Source: Euphorbia lathyris
Taxonomy: Eukaryota; Streptophyta; Magnoliopsida; Malpighiales; Euphorbiaceae
NCBI RefSeq assembly: GCF_963576675.1
Contig: NC_088915.1
Coordinates: forward strand, 36,237,501-36,301,500
Length of the DNA: 64,000 nt
Direction of reading: 5' to 3'
Part shown: one piece after another, positions 1 through 9,810 of the stretch
Position numbering within the stretch: position 1 is the stretch's first letter
Layout of the letters: every line of letters starts with the position of its first letter
Program-made: the position numbers and the translations under genes
Notes under the pieces: model-generated
What the model saw: only the letters and a program-made list of their open reading frames with translations
Databases searched by the model: none
What the model was told of the DNA's origin: nothing

Positions 1-358
1 TAAGTATTTCTGTTGTTTGTAAATAAATAAAGGCATGAGTATATTTGAAGAGAATGATTGGGATCGTTATAATTTACTGAATGCAAAATAATATGAATCA
101 TGAGTTATACATTTCTTACCTTTCTTTTCACAATAAAAAGCCTACGTACTATCTACCCCACTCCCTATACACAAGCTATACATCGGGGTAATTCTAATAA
201 AAGCTACGAAGCTATACATGATAAGCCTAATAAGGAGGGAAATCCCAGTGGGCCTCAAAGTCCCTCAGATGTGACGCCCGCTCCGCAGATAGGGTCTCCT
301 CGGCGACTCAAAGTCTCTCCTCGGTAGCAAGGTGCCCCGCGGTCTCCTCCCGCACCCT
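1..358. other. No gene recognised, downstream of the antisense PMD gene
   Basis: AT-rich sequence followed by a more GC-rich stretch (about 230-358) that leads into the stop codon of the antisense gene. The short plus-strand ORF here (100-327) resembles nothing I know. Probably internal non-coding sequence of the gypsy element and 3' UTR of the antisense gene. Confidence 0.4.
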
Positions 359-3144
359 CTACTCAACAGCATGGCGTCCCGCGGTCTCCGCCCGCATCAC
401 CCCAGACCAGTGGTCGTTCCTCTCCCGATACACCTGGCCAACCCTGGCATCGGCCTCCCGCAGCGTTTCTCTCTGTCTCAGCTCATGTGCACGGAGATCG
501 CTCTGTAAAAAAAAAGAAGAAAAAAACAGATATAAAAAAAATATACAGACTAGAATAGAAATCATACATACACATGTGCATACATTCCACTACACTAAAA
601 TAAAATAAAGATACATACCAGGTGGCTGGCGCAACGCAAGCTGAGTCGATCTCTAAAGAAACCAGATAGCCCCACATAATCGGTGCACGTCTCCCTCGAA
701 GTCTGGAGAGCGTCTGAGGGATCAAACGGTATCCTCGACGTAAAGGCAGGAGGGGCCATCTTGACACCGGCATAAGCCACTCCGGACTGGTCGTAGCAAA
801 CTGTCACGAAATCCCTCCCAAAGTCAGGGATGGGTACGCCTAAAGGGGACCACTCTGGTCGAGCAGCGACAGAGGACTCGCCGGCATAGTGTGTCGGCTC
901 GCTCGTAGACGCCTGAGCACGGGCATCGTCGAAGAAATCTGACATATGGGCACTCCTCCAGGAACCCTCCTGCAAGCAAAGGCACAGTAAATACCACCAA
1001 CTATCTCGTAAATAAAAATAAATAGGCCGAACCACTCACCGGAACCGCCTCCCGATCGAAGACTGCAGCGATAGCCTCCCCCGAAAACACGTCCGCCACA
1101 GGGTCCACCTCCATCGCCACCGCTGGGGCATCCCTCGCGCTCAATAATGTCAATAAATAGGGAACACGGCCCCCGGCATGAACCCATACATCTCTACCAG
1201 CAAAGCGGTGAGTCAAATCCCGACGAATGACCGATAAGGGCATGGTCCGCACCGCAAACATGGAGACGGGGATCTCGCCTGGTGTCCAATGCGAGGCACT
1301 AACCCCGGTGATGCCCCGGTCGCCCAAGTACCATGCCCGCACGCAAGGGCCGGTAAGCACGCTCTGCTGCTCCTGGATTAGGGTGACGTACGCGTAATCG
1401 GGATCGAAGTCAAGGTCGTCCCACCTGAATCTAATCTGAAAGCACAAAGAAAAAGTCAGGTCTGATCAAACAAAAATCTAGCGCGATTAGAAGATATTTA
1501 CCTGCCCCAAGTTCCGTGAATCAATCCAATCTAGGAGCTGCGCCACCGTCTGCCTCTCCCCGGTACCTAGACCGAACTCGCTCCACTGAGCCATAAGTGG
1601 GCGCTTCACTACCTGTGGCCTGCGCCGACGCTCGCTGGGAAGAATCTGCCTCTCGTAGGCCCAAACCTGTTTGTAAAAACAAAGGTTATGAACAGAAGGC
1701 GCGAAGAAGATAAAAGGGGCAAGTTAAGGATGAACCACGTACCAGAAGACCAAAAGTGTAACCGCCGAAGTCCTTGCGCTTCCGGCAAGTCAGATCCAAA
1801 AACTTGTACAGGTAAGCTAGACCCGCTCCTGCCCAATCGTAAGACGCCACCGCGTCCAAATCACTGAAGGCCTGAATGAGACCCGCATGTATCGTCCCGC
1901 TCTTGGTGCGGAAGATCGTCTCGACTAAAGCATACACCAGGAAGCTACGGACATCCAGATCAGTGTCATCGGTCCCACAAAAGTCCCTACGACTCAAAAG
2001 CCCCGAGGTAGTGATGAACTTCACTGGGGTGGATTTGACACCCGTGTAAACTCCCGGCCCGATCAAAGCAGCTAACCTAGCACGGTCAACCCGTGGACGC
2101 ATCGTATCAAAGGAGAAGGGAACCGGAGTACCACTCCCCCGCAGCCGGGTCAGTAAAGAGAAGTCACGGGGCGAGATCGTCATCTCCCTGAACGAGAGGT
2201 GGAAGGTGTGGGTCGAGTCAACCCATCTCTCGCATAAGGCCCGTAGACCGAAACGGTCGCACACCCCGTTGGCACGGGGCAGCGCTAAAATAAAGGGCTC
2301 AAAGCCCAACTCTCGCACACGGGCTCTCGCCGCGGCGCCTAGCATGAATACCACACATGAATATCTGCCGTAGTCCCGGAAATGTCGATGAACTGGAAAG
2401 AACGGAACAGGCAAGTTTAAATGTTGTTCCTAGGCTTGCATCTGATGAAAGCACGTTAATCTAGCTATTCTTTCGATCAAATCTAACCAAGAGACATCTT
2501 GTCAATTTGGACCGTCATTTTGTGAAATCTCTCCTTAGGGTTGTTTGCATAGGATTTGATTAATTCATTATTCTTTGATCTACTCTCGTCCGCATTGGCA
2601 AAGAGAATTATTCAAGTTTTTACTATTCACATGCATTAGTCAAGTTTTCACTATTCACGCGAATTATTCATGTTTTTACTATTCACGTGCACTATTCATG
2701 TTTTTACTATTCACAAGCATTATTCACGTGCGTTAGTCAAGTTTTTACTATTCACGTGCATTATTTACGTGCACTATTCACGTTTTCACTATTCACGTTT
2801 TTGGTTTACTATTAGCAGGCATTGGTCGTAGTTTTACTATTCACATGCATATAATTCGCATTCTTCCAAAAAGACAAATAAAGTGTTACTTGCAAGTAAA
2901 GGAATTCATGTTCTCTAACTAAGGTCTTCTAAGGCAACCTAGGGGTTAGCATGCAAATCATGTTCAAAGTAGGGATACTAAAGCCTAGAAATTTAGTCAA
3001 AAGCCGAGAAAGTAAGAAAGTACTTACCTGGTTACAGCGGGTCCGGCTCAGATGAAATGTGGGGTCCTGAAAATGGTCCACTGTAGTAAGGTTCACGAAA
3101 TCCTCCTCCATGCCCTTCGTGTCATCATGTTGATCCAAATCCAT
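359..3144 (-). CDS. Plant mobile domain (PMD) protein, MAIN/MAIL1-like, carried antisense in a retrotransposon
   Basis: Six exons can be read on the minus strand with GT-AG borders: 3144-3028, 2392-1743, 1666-1502, 1435-1040, 969-619 and 502-359, giving roughly 607 residues. Exon 1 starts MDLDQHDD. Exon 2 carries the PMD core (FRDYGRYSC, LCERWVDSTHTFHLSFREMTISPRDF, split here as LCERWVDS and EMTISPRDF), and exons 3-4 continue it (PLMAQWSEFG, VRAWYLGDRG). Exon 6 is short and charged, possibly coiled coil. Exons 2-6 join in one frame; exon 1 to exon 2 is one base out of phase, so there is a frameshift or another start. PMD proteins are plant nuclear proteins linked to silencing and genome stability, and the domain is frequently captured by transposons. 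A TATA box sits about 80 bp upstream of the ATG. Confidence 0.75.
2590..2860. repeat. Degenerate tandem repeat of a TTTTTACTATTCACGTGCAT-type unit in PMD intron 1
   Basis: Variants of TTACTATTCACGTGCA and TTATTCATG recur about every 25-35 bp through the first intron of the antisense PMD gene. The unit contains ACGTG, the core of a G-box, several times. Whether this matters is unknown; it looks like a slippage-generated minisatellite. Confidence 0.75.
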
Positions 3145-3221
3145 CCCGAGAATAATCCAAATCAGAAGTTAGAGAGAGAAAGAAGAGAGAGAAGGTGTGG
3201 GGTTGAAATGAAACCCCACCA

Positions 3222-3232
3222 CCTTATATAGA
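3222..3232 (-). promoter_or_regulatory. TATA box of the antisense PMD gene
   Basis: The minus strand reads TCTATATAAGG. About 80 bases later, after a CT-rich leader typical of plant 5' UTRs (TTCTCTCTCTTCTTTCTCTC), comes the ATG at 3144. The spacing fits a real pol II core promoter reading antisense to the retrotransposon. Confidence 0.6.
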
Positions 3233-3589
3233 AAAGGGGAATGGCATTCCCGTAAATATTGAAAAATGTACGATGTGACATAAAGGTAAAAAGTAAATAA
3301 TTAATTACCAGGTGCCCAGACCTCCGATTTGCAGTCCGTTTCAGCCTGTGCTTCTGCCAGACAATGACCAATAATGTCGAGATAGAACTACAGATGACAG
3401 CCAATTTTTACAGAACAGCGACACCAGTCAAAATACAGACGACAGTCAATAGAAAAATAATTGTTAGTTTGAATCATTCCGGACTAAAAAGACGTTCCTA
3501 TCGAACCATTCAAACCTCCAAGACACTAGCTCCAGTGAGAAAATACAGACAACAGTGTTTTAAAAGAATTCAGAATTGTTAGAAAGAAC

Positions 3590-4060
3590 CTTTGCTTTTG
3601 AGCCGTTTTACCCGCGGTCGTGGACCAGGGTTGCTTTTGAGCCATTTTACCCACAGTCGTAGACTAGGGTCGCTTTTGAGCCATTTTACCCGCGGTCGTG
3701 GACCAGGGTTTCTTTTGAGCCATTTTACCCACGGTCGTAGACCGGGGTTGCTTTGGAGCCATTTTTACCCGCGGTCGTGGACCAGGGTTGCTTTTGAGCC
3801 ATTTTACCCCGGTCATGAACCGGGGTCGCTTTTGAGCCATTTTACCCGCGGTCATGGACCAGGGTTGCTTTTGAGCCATTTTTACCCCCGGTCGTAGACC
3901 GGGGTTGCTTTTGAGCCATTTTACCCACGGTCGTAGACCAGGGTTGCTTTTAAGCCATTTCCCCCCCGGTCGTAGGCCGGGGTCGCTTTTGAGCCATTTT
4001 TACACGCGGTCGTGCACCGAGGTTGCTTTTGAGCCATTTTTACCCGCAGTCAACTTAGGC
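3590..4060. repeat. 39-40 bp minisatellite, about 12 copies
   Basis: The unit reads approximately TTGCTTTTGAGCCATTTTAC followed by a variable CCGCGGTCGTGGACCAGGG part. Copies alternate between two types (CCGCGGTCGTGGACC and CCACGGTCGTAGACC). The period is a multiple of three, so an open frame with a 13-residue period (LLLSHFTRGRGPG) appears; late copies of 40 bp break it. It lies between the antisense PMD promoter and the 3' LTR. Confidence 0.85.
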
Positions 4061-4263
4061 TAGGGTCCGTAAGAAGAACATCCGCCGGCAGCCGATTCAA
4101 AGGCAAGGACGGAAAGAATCGAGAACGACGCCGGAACGCGCAGCGCAAAGGTCAGGTATTCTTCCTCCTACTCTTTACGTGTCTCTTACTTTTATATGTT
4201 TTACATTGCATGTGTTGCGTTAGCAAAAAACGTTTTCAAAACACACACATCACTATCAAAATA

Positions 4264-4279
4264 GGAAAGTAGGGGCAAC
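4264..4279 (+). promoter_or_regulatory. Polypurine tract before the gypsy 3' LTR
   Basis: GGAAAGTAGGGGCAAC abuts the LTR start TGTAGACACC. A G-rich purine tract directly 5' of the 3' LTR is the plus-strand primer site of LTR retrotransposons, and it fixes the element's orientation as plus. Confidence 0.65.
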
Positions 4280-4439
4280 TGTAGACACCGAGTCGGAGGA
4301 CCTGTGACGAAAACCGGTAAACAAGACGGTCGAAGCGGTTGATTTCGGAAGTTTTAAAACAAAAATATATAATAAGAAAAGAAAAGTTAATGTGAGTCGC
4401 GGTCGTCAAGTGGACGGCTCGCGAGTGCTCAACGACGTG

Positions 4440-4830
4440 GTGCGAGCGCCTAACGGCAGCCGACGCGTGTCTGACGACAGTTGGACGCACGCCCGGCAGC
4501 GCGGGGCGCACGCTCGACGTCCGTTGGGCGCGCACGCCCGGCAGCGTAAAGCGCGCGCTCGACGACCGTGGGGGCGCGCGCGCCCGGCAGCCGCTGGGCG
4601 AGTGCCCAGCGACGTTGGGTGGACGCCCAACGATCGTTGGGCGAACGCCCAACGTCAGTTGGGCGCGCGTGCCCAACGCTGGTTGGGCGCGCGCCCAACG
4701 ATAGTTGGGCGTTCGCCCAACCATGTTGGGCGTTCGCCCAACCATGTTGGGCGTCCGCCCAACGAAAGTTGGGCGTTCGCCCAACCGACTTTGGGCGACG
4801 CCCAATTTTCTTCGGGCGTCGCCCAAAGTT
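4440..4830. repeat. Array of GC-rich palindromes TTGGGCGNNCGCCCAA in the LTR U3
   Basis: From about 4600 to 4830 nearly every 27 bases holds a hairpin-forming unit such as GTTGGGCGTTCGCCCAAC; the first part (4440-4600) is a more degenerate version (GGGCGCGCACGCCCGGCAGC). There are roughly ten clear units, ending just before the TATA box. The array reads as overlapping ORFs in several frames, none of which looks like a protein. Confidence 0.85.
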
Positions 4831-4848
4831 TCCGGGGATCCGTTGCCT

Positions 4849-4856
4849 ATATAAGG
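4849..4856 (+). promoter_or_regulatory. TATA box of the gypsy LTR
   Basis: CCTATATAAGGC, about 20 bases after the last palindrome unit and about 25 bases before the purine-rich AGGGGGAGAGGG. The position fits the U3/R border of the LTR. Confidence 0.6.
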
Positions 4857-7110
4857 CACGGATCCCAATGCATTAGGGGGAGAGGGATTTTTGGAGACTT
4901 TCTCACTCTAGACATTTTTAGAGAGAAAGTGATTTCTTTTGAGAAAAATACTTTTTTTCTCAAAAAGTCCGAATTTCCCAAAAGTTAAATTTTTACTAAA
5001 AAAGACGAAAAACGCAAAAAACCGGAAAATCACGATTTGTGGAATCAACCGACTTCGACCGTCAATACCGATCTTGAGGTATTATCCGAGGACTAGACTC
5101 GTTTTATTTTATTTAATTTATTTCCTTTATTTATTTATTTTTATGTTATAATTTTATTTATTTAGTTATTTATTTATTTATCACGTTTTATTTATTTTTT
5201 CGCGTTTATTTAATTTTCGTCTCGTATTAGATAAACGTTCGGTTTTGTTTTAAAATAAAAAACCTCGTTTTAATATCCCAATACGAACCGTGATCCGATT
5301 CAAAGGTAGTTCGAGATTAATAAAGACGTTGTAATTATAAGTTTTCAAAATTTTTCTAAATAACGTTTTAAATAAAAAACATCGTTTAGGAACCTCCGTT
5401 ATAGACTATGATCCGCTCTCGGTAGTTCGGAGGTCCAAAACAATAGAATAGATCTAATTTAAAGCTTTTGAATAAATCTGGAAACAGTTGGAGCAGTTCT
5501 GTAATTTTCCGTTTTCTGTCACTAAAGACTGTTTACCGACGGATTTTCCGTCGGTAAAGCTGCTGAATGTAAAAAATGCTGTTTTGGTCCCTCTTTCTCA
5601 ACTTTTAGACCTTTGGTCCTTTATATATATATGTATATTTATGTAACACCTACTTTCAAGCTATTTTTAAATACTTTGTACATATAGTTATTTAATGTGT
5701 TTATATATTATTTTTCATTAATTTGATTTAATAAAAGTATATGTATATATATAGATTTTTCCTTTTTATTCATTTAAACTAGACATATTTGGGCATTTTG
5801 GGAGTATTTGAGATTATTTTCTATACATACTTATCATACATCATTTTGGGAGGGATTAAATACTAATTTCTTATTCATAAATCTTATTCATTTTTGTGCT
5901 TTTGATTAAAATAAAAATTCATTATACTTATCAGTATTTTCATCACTACTTTTACTTATTAATGTATATTATTTTCTCTATTGTATTTTAATGGGTATTA
6001 TTACTTATTTTTGTACACATGTATATCTATATATATTCACTCTATTTTCCTACTTATATGTATATTCTTTCAAATGCATTTGGTTGGGTAAATTTTGGTT
6101 TAGTTGGTTTATTGTTGTGATTATGATAATGTTAAAGGTTAATTGAGTGAAAAGGGGAAAGTAAAATCACAAAAAGAGAGTTTAATTTGCTTATTTAAAC
6201 TTAAAGTTTTCTAGAAATTCCTAAGGTGTAAATAACGTTTTCTTGACATTTTCAAACCATTTCTCAAAACATCACGTTTTAAAACCTTAATTCGTTCCAA
6301 CGACGGATTAAGCGAACCTTGTAATTAAAATCGTTTTCATTGTAAATAATAGAGTTTTGAATCGCTTTCTTAAACGGTTTGTACAAAATAAATTGGCTTG
6401 TATGCCTAACCACGTTTTTGGATTAAAATTCTTTATTCCACGTCTTCAAAACGCTCGAGTCGTTCCAACGGCGATTCGAGTCGACGCCATGTAAATCAAC
6501 GGGGTTTTAAAACGTACCTAAATCGTTCCAACGGCGATTAAGGTACGAACCATGTAAACAAACTCGTTTTCGGGGAGTGAGTTTAGCGTAGAGTTAACAT
6601 ATGAATCGAAGCACAAGACACACTGTAAAAATCAATTCTTCCTTCTCCCCCTCTCTCTTTTATATATTTGGCATCAATGTAAATGGGTGATTCTTTACCA
6701 AAATGGCTTTCAATAATATATGCTCAAAACGGTTTTCAAAACGAGAAAGAAAAGGTTTCAAATGAATTTTAAACTTAAAGAAATATGCAATTAGTCCGTT
6801 ATCGCCTAACACGCTGAGTAGGAGGCCGGTGGTTCATAACCGGGCGATGTCGGGGTGCCTAGTAGCCTTTCTCCGGAAAGGAGCTAGCCTTCTCGGCTCG
6901 TACCTAAGTTTCCCGAACCCTCACCGGTCTCCCGCAAGGGATCGGTGTTCATTTTCCCATTCGTGGGTGGCGACTCTTCCATACTCCGAGCTCCGGTCCT
7001 GCCGAGCAGCTTGATTCCACGATTGGTTGCTTTCGGCGCCAATCACCGCTTACGTCGCCATGAGGTGTCCACCCCCCGGTCCGCCCGGGAGATTAGGCCG
7101 CGACACCTCG

Positions 7111-8637
7111 TCTAACAACAGCGCATGCTCGAGGCATATGACTGGTGATGAAACTCAGTTCATCACGCTTGAGCTTAAACGAGGTGGAAACGTAAGCTTT
7201 CGAGACAATAAGAAGGGTAAGATAGTAGGATCAGGTACTATCGGAGGTAACCCCACCATTGAGTCAGTCTCCTTAGTTAAGGGTCTCAAATATAACCCAT
7301 TGAGTGTAGCTCAGCTTTATGATAGCGGTAGACAGGTTATATTTGATGCTACTCAGTGTCGGATACTTGAGGGAAAAACAAATAACTTGATTTTAACTGC
7401 CCCTCGTGTTGACAATGTATATATGTTGAGTTTAGAAAAACAGTTTTCCAAAAATATATGCTTAGTGTCTAAAGAGGATAACTCCTGGCTATGGCATAGG
7501 AGACTTGGTCATGTAAGCATGGACCTCCTAGCCAAATTAGCTAGAAAGCAACTAGTTGAGGGATCGCCCAAATTGAAATTTGAAAAAGATCAATTATGTA
7601 ATGCTTGTCAGCAAGGTAAACAAACGAAAAAGTCTTTTCAAAGTAAAAACATTGTCTCAACCAAGAAACCATTGGAATTACTACATTTGGACCTTTTCGG
7701 ACCTGTCCAGCCACTCAGCTTGGGCGGTAAGAAATTCTCCTTAGTCATTGTAGATGATTTCTCTCGGTATACTTGGATCATCTTGCTGAGTAGCAAGGAT
7801 GAAACATTTGAGATGTTCACCACATTGATTAAAAAGCTTGAAAATGACAAAGACCTAAAAGTAGCTCATATTAGAAGCGACAATGGTGGAGAATTAAAAA
7901 AACCAACAGTTTGACGAATTCTGTGAAGCTGGTGGTATTGACCACAATTTCTCTGCTCCTAGAACGCCTCAACAAAATGGGGTTGTTGAAAGGAAGAACA
8001 GAACAATTGTCGAAATTGCTAGGACGATGTTGAGTGAAAATAGGCTTCCAAAGTATTTCTGGGGTGAAGCTGTCCACACAGCATGCTACATACTCAATAG
8101 GGCTTTAGTTAGACCTATTCTTAAGAAAACCCCATACGAACTTTGGAAAGGACGAAAGCCCAACATTGGCTACTTTCGTGCCTTTGGGTGTAAATGTTTT
8201 ATACTCAATACAAAAGATAACCTGGCAAAATTTGATGCTAAAGCTGACGAAGCGATCTTTTTAGGGTACTCAACTAACAGTAAAGCATGTAGAGTATATA
8301 ATAAACGAACTCAAGTTGTTGAAGAGTCTGTCCATATAGAGTTCGATGAAACTGACCTTGCAGGAAAGGCAACTCAGTCCGCCGAAGATGAACCGAGCTC
8401 AGCTTCCGCTGACCAAACAGGAGCTACTGAGTCATCAATACAAGGACTGACCAAAGGTAAACATGAACCCGAAATTACCTTTGCTGACCAATCTATTCCT
8501 GCAGATATTGTAGAAACACCTATTCCAGACGATATGGAAGATTGTAAACTTATGTCAACCCCAATGGGTACTGACACTGTCCTATGCACGGATGAGAAAG
8601 GTAAGTCAGTAGATAGTAAGCTATATCGAGTATGATT
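7111..8637 (+). pseudogene. Copia pol fragment: protease edge, GAG-pre-integrase and integrase, frameshifted
   Basis: The region starts at a degenerate copia protease site (NSACSRHMTGD; the usual motif has DSG). It continues through the integrase zinc finger (WHRRLGH, then CNACQQGK) and the catalytic core: LHLDLFGP and IRSDNGGE give the two Asp, QQNGVVERKNRT the Glu. A run of A near 7900 holds one base too many, so the frame changes at about 7900-7920. The second frame (to 8637) covers the integrase C-terminus and a Ser/Glu/Ala-rich linker, then joins abruptly to MEDCKLMSTPM, which normally lies after RT. RT (about 250-400 residues) is therefore deleted. A one-base loss near 8632 shifts the frame again. 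Confidence 0.85.
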
Positions 8638-9282
8638 GGCTCTTTACTCTATCTTACTGCTAGTAGACCTGATATTCAGTACTCAGTATGCTATTGCGCT
8701 AGATATCAAGCTGACCCCAAGGAATCTCACCTTGTAGCTGTAAAACGAATTTTTAGATATTTGCAGAGCTCAGTTTATTCAGGTTTATGGTATCCAAACT
8801 CAAATGACTTCACACTCATTGGATACACTGATGCTGACTATGGACGAGATAAGTTAGAGCGCAAGAGTACTTCGGGAGGATGCCACTTCCTTGGAAGCTT
8901 TCTAGTATCTTGGTTCAGTAAGAAACAGTCATCAGTTGCCCTGTCTACAACTGAAGCTGAGTACATTGCTGCTGGAAGCTGTGTGGCTCAAGTCCTATGG
9001 ATTAAGCAACAGCTTAAGGATTACGGAGTAAAAACAGAAACAATTGAAGTCAAATGCGATAACAAAAGCGCTATTGACCTATCCAAAAATCCAATCCAAC
9101 ACAGCAGGATGAAGCATGTCAGCATAAGGCATCACTTCATTAGAGACCATGTACTCAAGGGTGAGATCAAGCTGACCTACGTACCTACAGATGACCAGCT
9201 TGCGGAGATCTTCACTAAGCCATTGGCTCGTGAGCAATTCAGCATATTAAGGGATGCTATCGGTATGTCTAATCCTCTTTAA
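8632..9282 (+). pseudogene. Copia RNase H domain, end of pol
   Basis: It starts with the conserved post-RT segment (SLLYLTASRPDIQYSV) and contains the RNase H motifs YTDADYG, STTEAEYIAA and CDNKSAIDLSKNP. The end (TDDQLAEIFTKPL) is the usual C-terminus of copia pol. The ORF itself is open for 216 codons, but with RT deleted and frameshifts upstream it cannot make a working polyprotein. Confidence 0.9.
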
Positions 9283-9810
9283 TAATATTATGTGCTTAAA
9301 TTAAATGTTGAGTGATTACCATGCTAAGTAACTTGTGCTAAATTAGTAACTTCTACATGCTGAGCTCAATATGTGTCATAGAAAATCACCCTATGCTGAG
9401 TAAAGACATACATGATGTGTGATTACCCTAAGATGAGTTACTAAAGTAGTATGAAAAATCTCTACGTAAAACCGTGCACTCAGTACCACAAACGTTTAGT
9501 ATTCTAACAAACTGAGTAAAGCCCACTTGCAACATTAAATGCTAGCACGCGAATTAAATAGCCACCTAGGATGACATAAGAAATAATGAGAAAACACATG
9601 CGCCGAATGTGTTATAAATGCCAGAATCTTTGTCAATTGATCATCTCGAGGTAAAACGGCTAGTTCAACGTATATGATCATTTTGAACCTCTATAAATAG
9701 TGGAAGATTTCCCACTTAACTCTCTTTACACTCGAAATCCCTGGCAAATTGATTTTTCATCTCTCTCGCTTTATAAATCTCAAAACCTCTTGAAAATCTC
9801 TGAGAAAACC
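9283..9810 (+). other. Spacer between copia pol and the extra ORF, with a TATA-like box
   Basis: No coding signal. The text is rich in CTGAGT/CTCAGT words also seen in the LTR. CTATAAATAG at 9691-9700 lies about 110 bases before the extra ORF's ATG (9811), in good position for a TATA box. Confidence 0.5.

Larger units (their letters stand above)
1..7105 (+). mobile_element. 3' part of a large Ty3/gypsy-type LTR retrotransposon carrying an antisense PMD gene
   Basis: The plus-strand 3' end is defined by a purine-rich tract (4264-4279) directly followed by a long LTR that starts TGTAGACACC at 4280 and ends GCGACA at 7105. The left part holds an antisense plant-mobile-domain gene (359-3144). 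No gag or pol is visible, so they and the 5' LTR must lie to the left of the window. Downstream copia homology resumes within a few bases of 7105, so the element appears to have inserted into the copia element. Assignment to Ty3/gypsy rests on LTR style and on knowledge that plant gypsy elements can carry PMD genes; a domain search of the left flank would settle it. Confidence 0.65.
4280..7105 (+). repeat. 3' LTR (about 2.8 kb) of the gypsy element
   Basis: It begins TGTAGACACCGAGTCGG and ends GGCCGCGACA (TG...CA). Order inside: a GC-rich palindrome array (4440-4830, U3), a TATA box (4849), a purine-rich putative start region, a long AT-rich middle, then a GC-rich end. The 5' LTR partner is outside the window, so the exact right border rests on the CA terminus and on copia homology resuming at about 7111. 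Confidence 0.65.

Noticed and set aside
3592..3897. ORF of 101 codons with a 13-residue repeat
   Set aside because: It is the minisatellite read in one frame; the repeat is open on both strands, and 40-bp units break it.
3590..4060. Possible CRISPR-like array
   Set aside because: Units are directly adjacent without unique spacers, in a plant retrotransposon.
4236..4988. Overlapping ORFs of 70-210 codons on both strands in the LTR
   Set aside because: GC-rich palindromes lack stops in several frames at once. The proteins are repeat text with no domain.
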